A DNA stretch of 64,000 nucleotides. Source: Cristatella mucedo (taxonomy: Eukaryota; Bryozoa; Phylactolaemata; Cristatellidae). Below are positions 12,505-23,584 of the stretch, in pieces (position 1 is the stretch's first letter; every line of letters begins with the position of its first letter). The stretch is taken from assembly GCA_009760855.2 (NCBI GenBank), contig WPIO01000051.1, forward strand, positions 1,168,001-1,232,000. The letters run 5' to 3'. Both the position numbers and the translations under genes were made by a program. Below the pieces are notes generated by a model that was not told the origin of the DNA, searched no databases, and worked only from the letters and a program-made list of their open reading frames with translations.

Positions 12505-15500
12505 CTAAAACGAGGTCACGTATTTGAAGAGAAGCACTCACAGAGTTTACATTTGGCCGGACGAGCGTGCACGAGCGCTCGTCAATCCGTCGAGAGAGGT
12601 TCGAGCACGCTAGCGCGAACGCACACACGTACGCACGCGCCAACACACACGTACGCACGCACGCACGCACACACACACACACACATACATGCATGTAAGG
12701 TGCACGCTGAAGGCAGTCGATGCTAATAGCCTCATAAGCAGTGGAAGCTATCACTATGGAAATTTAAGACGGGGGTCGCATTAAGTACGACGGCCCGAGC
12801 TGAAGGCGACGAACGACACTCTTCCATTTACAATCCTCTCCCGCCAGCAGGGGCGGCCGCGTCTGCTGGCTCCTGTATGCGTACCGAAAGCCGATTAGGC
12901 TTCGAGTTCGCCATAGAAAACTCTGCTGCGTAAAACCCACTTGGTCCGTGTGACCTTGTGGAGTTGAAGATTGAGAAACATACCTTCACCTCTGCTCATG
13001 AGAAGTAGGACAGCGCCGCCGCCATGACGAAGAACGACGAGAAATGACAAACGATTCAGACGGCGAACGCAAATGAAGAACGGTGTGGCGCAAGAGCCGC
13101 CGAGGCTGCAGAGTGTTCGGACAGACTGTCCCGGAGGGGATGCCGGGCGTGTGCGACAAGGCAGCGCCATCACCATAGGCGACGAGCTAGGCAGAGCCTC
13201 GCAGCGCGGAGCGAGCTCTCACCTTGGGGATGCTGCTGCTGATGCTTCGCTGCATGGCTCTCACGCAGCTGCGCTTGAACCCAGGCGCGTATGATGGCCG
13301 CCTCGTCGCCTTTCGGCATCGAATCTCCGACGAGTTCGCCGCCGGTGCCCGAGTTCGGCTCGGAGAGCTTTCGCATTCGATAGGTTCCTGACTCCTGCGG
13401 TGGAGCAGCAACGCCGGGCCGCTGACCCGCGAGAGCGACGAGGCGACGCAGCGAAGCGGCAATTGCAATGCCGATGAGCGGTTGCGGCGGCGGGGCGATA
13501 ATAGCAGTAACGGTCATTTTGGAATGTTAAAGACGCATCGGCATCTCGAACCCTAAAAGACGGGAGATCACTCACCACACGATCACCATCACTCACGATC
13601 ACACATCATACGTCACACATCACCATCACTCACCAACGAACCACATTCGCCGCCGCCGCGACGGTGAAGGACGTCCATTGCGGGAATCACTCCGACCGAC
13701 GATCGCCTCCACTTGGCGCGTACGGCGTAGCCGGCCGCTGCGACGAGCAGCAGAAACAGCAGGCTTGCCAACGCAGCGATAAGGGCCACCGCCACCTTCG
13801 AGTCTACAGCAGCAGCAGCGAGACAGCGACTCCTTCGAAGCGCGTTGCCAGAGAGCTTCCAGCTCCGAGAACGGGAGGAGCTCCCGAAGGGTCGCGACCG
13901 TCGCGCGTCGCCTCAAGGACGCAGCAGCCAACGGAGCTCATCCCTGCCACCCCCGAGCGAGCGAATTTCACCGGGCTGTCTGGTTTCGCCTGGGGACGCC
14001 ACTATTGCCAGGAATGCGCCGCCGCCCCCCCCCCCCCGAGAAGGGCGAGAGAGGGAGAGCATTCGCGCAGGGCGAGATGGAGAGCGCGCGGATCAAGTCT
14101 CGGACAAATTCCGGGTGGGCGGGCGGGCGGGCGGTCGCTGACCGGCGGCGCGGCAGCCCTCCACATGCCGAGCGGTGGTGGCGAACCGAGGCCGACATTG
14201 TCCGTAGACGCACAGCGCTGAGCGTTTTTAAAGCCGATTGGGCAACACGGCCTCGCCGCCACGCCTTTTGTGGCTCGTCGCGGAGCTTCTGAACCGCACG
14301 ACCGCTAACCGCGACGTCATTTATTTAGAATACGCAGCTTCTCGAACGCGATGCTGGTAAGATATTCAAGTTCTCGAGGGGTGCTATACGAATGACACAT
14401 GTCATCATTTCTCCGTCGTTTCTCCGTCGGAAAAATCGGCTCACTCGAACACTCAGGCCTCGAGCAGCCCGGCTCGCGGCAAGGGCTCGCGAGTTCTCGT
14501 GTGATGGAAGATCTCTCCGGCGGGCAGATGCGCCGGTCCAGCTGGCGCGACCGGTGCTCGGAGCGGTGCCCTGCTCGGCCTGTCGCTGCAGGCGCTGCGA
14601 GGTCTAGTCAAGCGTCGCACTGCGAGGTCAAGTCCAGCGCCGAGTGCAATGCGACCTCTGGAGGCGGCTTACCTATGACACTGTGAGGCGGCGATTCCTC
14701 GCCGACGTTGATGTGGACGGAGAGGACACCGCTGTTACGAAGTCGGCCGAGGTCGACGACGAGTGAGGAATTGAGGACCTTGTCCCAGCTGAAGTTCGCT
14801 CTCACGGGATTGTCAGACAGCCTGCATCGTCAGAGAGGCTACGCCAATGCGGGCGGCCATCGCGACTGACCGAGCCGCCGTAGCTGGTTGGCCCGCTGAA
14901 ACCTTCGGTAGTGCTGGTGTTAGGGTGGCACCTGGCTCCGGAAGCTACTAAAATCTTGAAAAAATTGCCGTCTAAACTTATTCCAGTTTTCATATTGGGT
15001 TTTGGTTAGATGTATAAAAAGGTCAAACAGTGGACACCTCTCTTACCACAGTCACGTGATACCGCCAACTTCGCCGCCCCCAAAATTAATTTTAACTGTA
15101 GCTCATCATTCAGCCAATAGGGCATCGTTTGCGCGTGGAGCCAGGTAAACTTCTGCTACGGCCACCGTGCCCATAGTGGGCTGCTCAACACGAAGCGTCT
15201 ATATAACACGTTTCGAGATATTTTTCTGCTTAGAGTTTCTCTAAAACCTATACCCTGAAACCGAAACCCAAAAAAGTCAAACCAAAAAAATGCAAAATCT
15301 AGCCTCTAAACCCTACACCCGAAAACCCAAACACAAGCAACCCCTAAACGCTACGCCCAAAATCCTAAACTTCAAGGTGAAAAGATTACTCTAAGTGCGT
15401 TTATTTAGCGACTTTCGGGTGCCGGTGACTACGCTGAAGAGCCTGCTAGGGGCGCTGTGCCCATAGCAGAAAATGACCTGGTTCCATGCACAAACGACGC

Positions 15501-15963
15501 GGTATTAGCTGCGCCGTTGACGGCCACCGCATGAGGAGAAACCGCGACCGCCCCCGTTGCTCGCCTTCTCGCAGCGGCGCCAGCCGCTGCCGTTCTGCGG
15601 CGGCTGCGGGCTATGACGAGTGGTCGGTCAACCTTAGGTCGGCCTTACCCGAAACTGGCCGTAATGTAGTCTGAATCGTCCTCGCCGAGACCCGTTACGT
15701 TGGCCAAGTACGCGTGCAGCTACAGCGAAGAGATGGTTCGCGCCCGCGCGTTCGGCCGCCAGCTACCGCCCGAGCAGGCCCGAGCTCGGCAGAAGCGACC
15801 GTCATCGGCCTCGTCGGAAGATTCGGTCGCAGCATCGGCGGCGACCGAGCGAGGCTTCCGCGCACCTGCTTTAGCTTTTCGTCGTACGTGTTCCGTTCGA
15901 TCGTCGTCAGAGTGGCGTGCGGCAGCTCTACTTCGCCTTTCAGCGTAAGGCTGACGGGCGCTC
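11933..15963 (-). CDS. Unrecognised single-pass membrane protein, 3' portion (six exons)
   Basis: I do not recognise the family. The exons, in gene order, are 15963-15866, 15719-15649, 14821-14673, 13803-13634, 13394-13223 and 12504-11933. All have AG acceptors and GT donors, and the five junction phases (0, 2, 1, 0, 1) agree. The product reads: an ectodomain of at least 105 residues with NVT, NFS and NSS glycosylation sequons; a 22-residue hydrophobic helix (VAVALIAALASLLFLLLVAA); basic stop-transfer residues (RAKWRR); then about 280 cytoplasmic residues, Ala/Ser/Asp/Glu-rich, ending EIFRL. Codons are strongly GC-biased at position 3. The membrane-proximal ectodomain has an alternating strand/helix look reminiscent of SEA-type domains, a guess only. 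The final FRL could be a class II PDZ ligand. The 5' exons and start are not identified. Confidence 0.72.
12610..12693. repeat. ACGC/CA-rich microsatellite
   Basis: A run of acgcac and acac units lies within intron 5 of the membrane-protein gene. Confidence 0.9.
12875..12988 (+). mobile_element. LINE-B 3'-terminal fragment
   Basis: The block tgcgtaccgaaagccga through gaccttgtggagttgaag matches the last about 110 bp of the LINE-B copies at 29.1 and 31.1 kb. It lies in an intron in antisense orientation. Confidence 0.75.
13223..13394 (-). CDS. Membrane-protein exon 5 (cytoplasmic)
   Basis: It encodes 57 codons, ESGTYRMRKLSEPNS to AAKHQQQHPQ, plus one base. The acceptor is ccaccgcag and the donor CAAG|gtgaga. 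It holds the amphipathic stretch EAAIIRAWVQAQL and a His/Gln run. Confidence 0.7.
13634..13803 (-). CDS. Membrane-protein exon 4 (transmembrane helix)
   Basis: It contains 56 codons after two shared bases. The hydrophobic run starts at VAVALIAALASLL, ends near AAAGYAV, and is followed by RAKWRR, as expected for a type I topology. The acceptor lies in a CTG-rich tract (ctgctgtag) and the donor is TTG|gtgagt. Confidence 0.75.
14673..14821 (-). CDS. Membrane-protein exon 3 (ectodomain)
   Basis: One base completes the codon begun in the previous exon, followed by 49 codons, LSDNPVRANFSWDKVLNSS to EESPPHSVI, and one base. It has NFS and NSS sequons and alternating hydrophobics (VVDLGRL, VLSVHINV) typical of beta strands. 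The acceptor is gatgcag and the donor ATAG|gtaagc. Confidence 0.7.
15238..15385. repeat. Degenerate telomere-like CCTAAA tract
   Basis: A strongly C/A-biased stretch with irregular units such as ctctaaaccctacaccc and cccctaaacgctacgccc. A similar tract is at 36,905-37,060, and both lie near a gtgcccatag motif. Confidence 0.6.
15649..15719 (-). CDS. Membrane-protein exon 2 (ectodomain)
   Basis: This short exon has 23 codons plus two bases: LHAYLANVTGLGEDDSDYIT, then ASF. It has an NVT sequon. The acceptor is cgctgtag and the donor GG|gtaagg. It is too short to be found as an ORF; its support is the exact phase fit on both sides. Confidence 0.65.
15866..15963 (-). CDS. Membrane-protein exon 1 of those recovered (ectodomain)
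   Basis: The acceptor is ttccgcag after a pyrimidine-rich run, and the donor is CAG|gtgcgc. After two bases that finish a codon come 32 codons, APVSLTLKGEVEL to YDEKLKQ, ending in phase 0. An upstream exon ending in phase 1 is required but was not identified with confidence. Confidence 0.65.
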
Positions 15964-16344
15964 CTGCGGAACGAGGCGCGGAAGTGGGCACGTAAAAATG
16001 CGAAGACGGCGAGTCCGGCGCGCGTCGCGGGCGCCCAACGACGCGCGGCGGCGGTCGAGCGGCGCCGGAGGCTGGAGCGGACGGAAGTTAGTGTCCCGCT
16101 AGAAGTGTCCCGCTAGAAGACAGTTGCAGTAAAACTAGGCGACCGACGTCATTGGCGGCCCGGTCACCAGCATGCAAGTCTGCACGCGGGAAGGGGCCTG
16201 GGAGGGGGCGGGGCGGGTGGGCTAGATCGTAGGGGACCAGTGCGAGTTGCAACTGCTGCTGTCCTCTTGCGCTACGGCCGCCTGACTGCCGAGCGGTCGC
16301 GCGGCATATAGGTACGCGACCATAGCAACTCGCGACCGACTCTC

Positions 16345-16438
16345 GAGCGGGGCGCTCCCAAGCGGGGCGCTCCCGAGCGGGGCGCTCCCGAGCGGGGCGC
16401 TCCCGAGCGAGGCGCTCCCGAGCGAGGCGCTCCCGAGT
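16345..16438. repeat. 15-bp GC-rich minisatellite (about 6 units)
   Basis: The unit is ctcccgagcggggcg, repeated about six times with only A/G changes at a few positions. It makes a five-residue RERPA-like period on the minus strand. Confidence 0.92.
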
Positions 16439-17086
16439 GATGCACGCTGACCCTCGACGATTCGCCGCTACGGATAAGCGGCGGCGGCCGTCTGCGCCGA
16501 AGCCAGCAGTCAGCGATTGACTGGCGCAGGCGCCGTCATCGGGCCTGAAGCGTTCCGCGAAGCCGCAGTGAAAGTCGAGAATTGGCCGCCGCTGGAAGCG
16601 ATCGAGACGAACGGACTCAAAAAGAAGCTCGTCGTGACCAGAGCGCTGAGCGCTCAGCGGGACGGCCATCCTGGGGTCAGAGGATCAGCCGCCGATCGAT
16701 CGTCCTCACTTGTCCGCGAAATTTGTCCACCTCGCTCGCGATCGGCTGCGAGCGCACCGACTCGGGCAGCGCAGCGATGTCGAACCGGCCGCGGCGTCGG
16801 CCGCTGCCGTCGACTGAACGGCGCGGCGATAGAGCCGCGCGGAGCGCTACCCGGCGCGGCTGCGGCGCCGGTGGCACGGGCAGCGCCGAAAGGATGCAAT
16901 GTCCGCAAAGCCAGGGCCTCTCGCTCCCGCTCCGACTGCCGATAGTGTCGCCGCGGGGCACCGCTCGTGCGGCAACCGATCCCTCCGCAACTGCAAACGC
17001 CCGCCGGAGTGGGAATTCGGCGCCACGCTAGCGCCGTCGAGCGACTGCCGCGTCGGCGCAAGCGTGGCGCCGATCGAGCGAAAGAG

Positions 17087-17088
<2 letters not shown>

Positions 17089-17122
<34 letters not shown>
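17089..17122. repeat. (GA)n microsatellite
   Basis: Uninterrupted ga repeats in GC-rich DNA. Confidence 0.95.
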
Positions 17123-17124
<2 letters not shown>

Positions 17125-17819
17125 GAGAGCAAGCACCTCTGGCCACCCACGCGTACTGCCGCCGGCCGCGATTGCCACGAGTCTCTTCGCGTCTGATACA
17201 GGCGGCTGTACTTCTGTATACAGACAATTGTATCTTCTATTACGGGAGCGGCTGTCCTTGCCTCACTCGGAGCTCGGCGAGCTGCCACCGCCGACCCTCA
17301 CTCTCCGTCGCTCGATCGGTCGAAGCCGATCCTGGTCGACGTCGGTCGCGACGACTAGCGGAGGCGGGGTATCGCCGAAGACGCCGGCGTAGTCGGCTGT
17401 CGTTACCGCTGCGCCTTAGCAATCACCGCCGCCTCAATTGTCGACAAGGATCGCGGCGTATCCCGGCGACCGCCGCCGCCGGCACCGCCGGCACTTCACG
17501 CGCATACCCTCGCGCCCGCGAACACCATCTGCTCGCCAGGACTCGGGTGTCACGCCCCTCTAGCCGCGGCCCGACGACCGCGGCTCGAGAGCGGCACGAG
17601 CGTCGCTAGCGGAGTCGCGCTGCGTCGTGAGGTCGGAGGCCGGAAGCCTTCGCGCTGCTGCGCTACGAAACGCCGGGCTGCCCTGCCCGCCGTGCGAGGC
17701 ACCGCCCGCAGCGGCGGCCCGCCCGCCCGGCGCATCCCACCGACTTCGCGTGGAAGGAGAGCGGGCTGCGTCGCGCTCGCCTGAGGTCGCATCGCGGCGC
17801 CGCGCGCCGGCGTCGCCCC

Positions 17820-17821
17820 TA

Positions 17822-17913
<92 letters not shown>
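17820..17913. repeat. (TC)n microsatellite
   Basis: About 90 bp of tc repeats with rare tttc interruptions. Confidence 0.95.
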
Positions 17914-18847
17914 AGCGTGCGACACGCAGACGCTGCCTTGCGGCCGCGCCGCGGTGGCTAGGGGGGATTGGGTTCGCTAGGAGGCACGCGTGCGCGCTCG
18001 CTTCTTACCCTGCGCAGCCGTCTGGCCGAGTACGACTGCTGCCAATGCGGTCGCGAAGCGGCGGAGCCAGCACGAGCAGACGACGACGGCGGGTCTGCGA
18101 GCGCGCATCTTCCGACGCGCTTCGAGCGCGGGCTCGCGCCCGTGCGCTCTGCTGCGGCGGCCGAGGTGCGGCGGCGGCGACGCGCCGGCAGCCGGGACGG
18201 CTTTGGAAGCGCTCAGCCGTGCCAGCGCGGCCGCCGCCTCCGTAGAATCCTCCGCCGCGCCCGGTAACGTCTGAATGGTTGATAGCGGTGACGAGTCGGG
18301 TGTCCACGTGGCCCCTCCTTCAGCGCTGGCGAACTCCGCGCCAATGAATAACCGGCTGCGGAAGACCGTAAACCAATGAGCTTCTAGACTTTACATAGCT
18401 ACGTCGGGCTAGCGAAGCGGCAGCGCCAGCCCGACGGGCGACGGCCGCCGCTGCCGACAGCCGTCGCTGCCGCTGCAGCCGCGGCCCCGCTTGCCAGTGC
18501 CATTGGCCTGTGCGTCTCGCACGTCGCCCGCTTAGCAACGATGGCCAAGAGAAATGCACGGAAAAGAAGAAGAAACATACGAGTGCGACATACAAGACAC
18601 AGTTGCTACCGCGGAAAATAACGCGCCTCCAGGCACCCGAATCGCTGCCGGCAACAGCGACGCTGGCTATTCGGCGCGCGTAAGCAGGCGAGAAAAGGGA
18701 AAGTTCGTGGTAGCCGAGCTGAGCGCTCGGCGGCAGACTGGACATTGCTAAGCCAGTCAACCCCCGCCTTATCTTCGACTTGCACGACTTCGAATACGCC
18801 GACGACGGCCGCTAGATGGCGCCGCTGAGGGCCTCTCCAAACCAAAC

Positions 18848-18918
18848 CAGACCTCCAGATGCAACGAAGGCGTCAGCTATTATGAGCTGGTTTATATCAG
18901 ACCTCCAGATGCAACGGA
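18848..18918. repeat. Direct repeat, 19 bp, 49 bp apart
   Basis: The string cagacctccagatgcaacg occurs at about 18,849 and again at about 18,899. The cause is unknown; it could be a target-site duplication. Confidence 0.7.
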
Positions 18919-19184
18919 CAAACGCTGTAATTCGAAGGTGCCAGCATTGGTTTCGGCTCCAGATATAAAAACTTTAAATAGTCCAGTTGTAATTTTCTAT
19001 GGAAAACCATAATTTGCTCGCTCTCATGAGGTGGCAGCATACTTTCCTCTCAGTGGCATCACCTAAAATGCTTCCTGCCACACGTCACGACTCCACATGA
19101 ACAACGCCGCTGGAAATTGCGTCTTTCATTTTCAGTTATGAATATGTGTTTCCTAATTTGAGAGTTGCCTAGCAAGTTCTTTTC

Positions 19185-19375
19185 CCCATAGTTGAATCAG
19201 TTGCAAATCGTTAGCGTTCCCTTAGCAAGCCGAAGATATTCCTGTCTCAGCTGAGAGCATCAATTGGGTTAGATCGACTCTCCGATGTCGCCTTGTTAAA
19301 GACACACGGGAGAATATTGACTTTCAAACTGTAATAGACCTGCTTGCCACGTTCAAGTCCAGAAAAATTCCCCTA
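19185..19375 (+). pseudogene. hAT transposase C-terminal (dimerisation) remnant
   Basis: The frames give LRASIGLDRLSDVALL and then, after a shift, ENIDFQTVIDLLATFKS. These match the 34.6-kb remnant (QDRLSDLTLL, NTDFQTVIDQFAT) and the hAT-family dimerisation domain. It is broken by stops and a frameshift. Confidence 0.7.
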
Positions 19376-19499
19376 AGCTAAAGCTGTGATAGCTACCCTG
19401 TCCCTTTACTACAGTTAGTAAGACTTTCTCGACTAGGTCTGCCTCCTTAGCGAGTGTTTTTTGATTATTTTTCTGTGGTGGAGCTACTTTGCATTGACT

Positions 19500-20720
19500 T
19501 TTGATAAGGGGAGGTGCACCATTTGTGGCTTGTCCCCGGGTGCCGAAAGGTCTCACTACACCTCTGCCCACGAGGCATCGCCAGCATCCAGGGCCGCCGC
19601 CTCACTGGCTCGCTTGCATCTCGTTGTTACAGCGATCTGCCAAGCGGAGCTCCGACTGTGGCTCGGCGATCTGCAACTGTATCGAAATTGAATGAGAGGC
19701 TCAGCCTCTCCACAGCTAGCGGCGGCGCACGGTAGGCTAGAGTTGGCACCTGAGCGTATGGCCGACAGGCGTGTTAATCTTCGCAGTACGCATTCACGCT
19801 GGATCTCGGAGGTTCTTCGCCGCAGTTGGAGAGGCTCGGCGCATTCTCAAAGAGGCACTTCTCTCGCTACGCCCGCACGCTCTGCAGCCAGCGACAGCAG
19901 CGGCAGCCTCCACAGTCACCACAGCCTCTGCGCCAGCCTCTTCTAGCTGTGCCAGCTGACACATGCGGGCCTCTAGGTGAGACCCGTGCAGAAAAGCAAG
20001 TGCAACTTCAAAGTGGCGGCAGCTTGCCATTCCACGGCTGGTGAAGCAAAGGTGACTGTTCTGGGTGTGTAACATTCCTCCTAACGACACGACGCAACAA
20101 CGTCCAGCCCCATCGTCTGCTCACGTGTGACATGCCGCCGGACAGTTGTCGAAGCACTGTCTGAACTCGCTGCTGGTGCCTGCTACCAGTCGTCCGTTGC
20201 ACTTTTTTTTCATATTTTTGAGCCGTCCGTCTTTTGAAACCGAGCCATCTATAGAAGACCTGTCCGTCGGATGACTAACGCACTCGATCCATGGCTAACC
20301 TCATTCACCATACATGCAGAGACAGAACGCACACGGGAAATCGTGCTTTTAGAAACCCCGACATTTAAACCGCCGGTCCGTTGTGCCTTTGTCGTGAGAA
20401 GTCCACATGGACCAGCGTGCAGATGTGCTGGCCGGTGTATCGTCGACGAACACCCGGACCGTTAAGGATGACATTGAATGCGAACTAGCCGCTACCTAGC
20501 TGGTGAGCGATCTACGGCGTCTGGTCATCAATTTCTCGATTAGCTGCGGGAACCCAAGGAGCTACCCTTGTACGGCGACCGCACACCCACTGAAGGGATC
20601 CGCCGCTCGTCGTGGCCAGGACTGGCTAGACAACGGCTGAACGGTCCGAAGCCACTACGAAGATTTAGGCGACCGATATTAGGTCGTAAAGCAGAGGTAA
20701 AGCTGATTCAGCACCCTACT
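19500..20720. other. Moderately GC-rich intergenic or intronic DNA
   Basis: Several short overlapping open frames are present without motifs. If the candidate exon at 21.7 kb is real, this would be intronic to the membrane-protein gene. Confidence 0.3.
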
Positions 20721-20721
20721 T

Positions 20722-20840
20722 TATAGAGCGACAGAGGGGTCTTTGCTGCTTTCTACCCACTTGCAGTAGGCAAGAAAGGATTGCTTACAGCAGGGCTCGA
20801 ACCCAAAACCTGTTTCTCGAAGTGCCAATCGTCTCGCAAA
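20722..20840 (-). mobile_element. SINE-1 fragment
   Basis: The minus strand carries the B-box-like gggttcgagccc, then tttcttgcctactgcaag and the gtcgctctata body of SINE-1. Confidence 0.65.
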
Positions 20841-20979
20841 GTGGTCATTGCATTCGGCATCAACTTGGATAGAAGCAACACCGACGGGCAGGAGCAACAG
20901 CACGAGAGATGTTGCTTCAACAAAGCAGCAGCCGCAGACATAGAGGCAATTTTAGTAGCAGACGCAGCAACAGGGCAGC

Positions 20980-21140
20980 AGCAGAGGCAGTTATGTAGGG
21001 AGCAGCAGAGGGGGGGAGGCAGCGTCTGCGACAGGGGCAGCGGTAGTGGTAGAGGCAGCAGCAGAGGCAGCAGCGGAGGCAGTGACAGAGGAAGCCACGG
21101 AGACAGAGGAAGCAGCAGGGGCAGACAAAAGCAGCTGGTA
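20980..21140. repeat. Purine-rich GCAG/GGAG low-complexity tract
   Basis: Irregular gcagcagaggcag-type units. It translates as an RG/S-rich run on + and a Leu/Pro-rich run on -. Neither is supported as a gene. Confidence 0.8.
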
Positions 21141-21601
21141 TCAAGAGTAGCACCAGCAGAAGCGTCGCTGGTGCTTCTTCGAGGAGGCCGCACTTGAAGG
21201 CACCGAAGAGCGGATTCGACGCGCTGGCCTTTTCAATCTTCCCCGGCCGATGGCTAGGGCGCACAAGGAGACATTTGGCAGTTAAATGTCAAGTTTAGCA
21301 TTGCTGTTTTGCATACGGAGCTCGTTTATCACTGCCGCCAGACTAAGCCGTGCCTCTCGACTGCCTTAGTTGGGTACCGTTGCGAGCAGCATGACCGATG
21401 CCGATATGTCGGTGACTTGAGCGGACCGCGCAGTCGCCGCATGCTTCGCACCGTACAGCCGCCGGAAGTCCCGACAGCCCCGAGGTGGCTGAGAAAGCAG
21501 TAGGGCGATCGCCCGCTCTGCGATACTTGGCCCGCACTCCCGCCTCTCTGCAGCCTTCGCGAGCGTCGTTTATCGTAGAATCGTGCCTAGAGACTCCTCA
21601 C

Positions 21602-21831
21602 CGCATTGGCGCCCGACGTCCGCTTATGCTTATCACGGCCACCAACTGGTGGGCGCCGGCCGGCTGGTTGGTCAACGGCGAGGCGCCAACGCGAGCGTCG
21701 CCGACCGGTCCTGGCTGGTTTGAGCTGTTCAAAAATATGACAGCCCGTGTATTTAACCTTCCCGTCGGCAGCAGAGCGCCACCGGCGGGTGCGACATCGA
21801 CCGGTCTGCCCGCTTTCGCCGGGCTGAGCAC
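21602..21831 (-). CDS. Possible upstream exon of the membrane-protein gene
   Basis: The acceptor ctccgtttag starts 76 clean codons, VLSPAKAGRPVDVAPAGG to SISGRRAPM, ending with a strong donor (CG|gtgagg, phase 2). GC3 is very high, as in the confirmed exons. It has an NSS sequon and an AVIFLNSS strand-like segment, fitting an ectodomain. It cannot splice directly to 15,963, which needs phase 1, so at least one more exon would be needed. An open frame at about 21,373-21,481 (AQVTDISASVMLLAT) is another candidate but does not match in phase. Confidence 0.38.
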
Positions 21832-22079
21832 CTAAACGGAGCCAGCGACTAATATCACTATGCAGCATGATTTTGATCCTTATGTAGTAAGCATTACTTC
21901 CTTTAATTATTGTACCTCAGAAATATACAAAGTGGCTATTAGTCCCTAAACAATTTGCTCTTGTGACCGGGATAGTAATTACCTTTAAACTGACCCAAGA
22001 AAACTTCCGATGACGAGAAAACTGACAAGGCTGCGTTTTATGATTCGCATTTAGCAAGAAAGAGCAGCAAATGAATCAA

Positions 22080-22870
22080 AATACGAAAATGACCATCCAA
22101 AAGGGTTGAAGAATGCGAATAATCTTGCTCTAGATTTGCGGTTATACTGCGAATCGCCGCCTCCTGGCTGAATCCAAACGTAGTTCCCCATCATGCTTCA
22201 GCTATAGTGTCCTTGGTAAAGACGTTCAAAGTCCAGTGTAGCCTGGTGAAAGCACTCGCCTTGCTTCTCTGAGTTGGCTCCTATAATGTCCTTGAATGTG
22301 GTGTGGCTCAGGAGTTGAGGTGCTCACCAACTTGGCCGACCAAGGTCGTGCGCTCGAGTCCTGGTGCATTCGTAAAGGCTTGGATAGAGATTAAGTTCTC
22401 TTAGAGTGCTATACGAATGATTTGTGAATTTCTTTCCTTAAAAATAAGATGAGCATCAAGAATATGAGGTTTGAGGGGGTATTCTGCATTCAATTTTGGC
22501 CTAGTTCCTAATGAAGGCCTAGCCCCCGTGACCTCGAATGTTCAACCCATTGATTTCCTAGAAAGCCGCGAGCCAGCGCAACGACGCTGTTCCAACCCAC
22601 TTTCTCCGTCCTCTTCAGCTTCGTGGCCAATTCATCACACTCTATGATCTGTCTCCGCGGCCTAAAGAAGATGCCAGCCTTGACCGTTGCCTCCGACAGC
22701 TTCGGAAGTTGGCTCCGGCACTGCCGACAACGCAGAAAAGCGTGCCAAGACGCGAAGTGCCTCTTGACATGCTCGCGCCTTGGCAGCGGGACAACAATTC
22801 GTGCGCGATCTGCAGCTGCATCGGCGACCGATGAAGCTGCGACCTTTTGTAAGCATTTTGTCAAGTTTCG
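22080..22870 (-). pseudogene. Remnant of a repetitive animal protein family (KAGIF/ERFHQ type), function unknown
   Basis: In minus order: LPKLSEATVKAGIFFRPR and VGWNSVVALARGFLGNQW (22,864-22,508), then NAEYPLKPHILDAHLIF, then after the SINE-2 insertion GANSEKQGECFHQATLDFER and LYQGHY. This order matches a protein common in arthropod and other invertebrate genomes whose consensus contains KAGIFxGPQIR, FLGN, HFLHSHL, EQGERFHQD and RYQG (from memory). Frameshifts, a stop and the SINE insertion make it a pseudogene. Confidence 0.62.
22301..22430 (+). mobile_element. SINE-2 (tRNA-derived, LINE-A-like tail)
   Basis: It has a B-box-like cgctcgagtcc and then the tail tggatagagattaagttctcttagagtgctatacgaa, which is nearly the LINE-A 3' hairpin. 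It lies inside the KAGIF/ERFHQ-type remnant and therefore inserted later. Confidence 0.75.
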
Positions 22871-23369
22871 ACTCGATGGTGTGCGATAGTATCGACAGCT
22901 ACTAAAGCTGCCTGAACGGGAGGTTGCGACGCCGTCCTCAAAGGCGAGCGCGGCGCTCGATGGATGCTCGCTGGGTGCTGTATACGCCCATCTTCACCCT
23001 GTTGCCGCCGAAATAGAAAGCTCACCGTCTCGCGGGGCTGCGGCGGTTTGAGGAGGTTTCGTTGGCACGCGACTTCGTCCAAGCGTACGGTTCGTGCGAG
23101 CGGGTACGATCTCAACAAGCAACTCCCGCATACCAACTAGTGCCAACGCCAGCGGGCGCCGCCTTCTCGTTAACCGCGGCAGCTCGAGTCGAATCGAGCG
23201 AATGCTGCTGCAGCACCGCCTAGCTGCGCTCCGAACGCCCGTCGCCGCAGACCCCTTCCCTAGTGAGTGTGCGCTAGGATTCGATCTCGACGAGCCTACG
23301 CCTACCTCCGAGCGCTCGGCTCAGCCGTGTATGCGACTGACCGCTCGCAGTCGTGCTGAGGAGGAGCAG

Positions 23370-23438
<69 letters not shown>

Positions 23439-23532
23439 GAGGGAGAGAGAGTGAGAGAGAGAGGAAGAGAGAGAGGGAGGGAGAGGGAGAGAGAGAGGGA
23501 GAGAGAGAGAGAGAGAGGGAGAAGGAGAGAGA
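23370..23532. repeat. (GA)n microsatellite, about 160 bp
   Basis: Long ga array with ggga and gtga interruptions, followed by (TA)n at 23,553-23,578. Confidence 0.95.
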
Positions 23533-23549
23533 GTGTATATTTTAGAGAG

Positions 23550-23581
<32 letters not shown>

Positions 23582-23584
23582 TTG

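Larger units (their letters stand above)
15964..18850. other. Very GC-rich region with many spurious ORFs
   Basis: High GC and CpG density keep most frames open on both strands, so ORF length means little here. It may contain more exons of the minus-strand membrane-protein gene or a CpG island. I found no exon with secure splice sites and phase. Confidence 0.4.

Noticed and set aside
16088-16669. 193-codon minus ORF with RERPA repeats
   Set aside because: Its length comes from a GC-rich minisatellite. A splice to the exon at 15,963 is possible in phase but not supported by a convincing donor.
20781-21197. RG/S-rich ORF resembling an RGG protein
   Set aside because: It starts inside a SINE-1 and its RG run is a low-complexity purine repeat.
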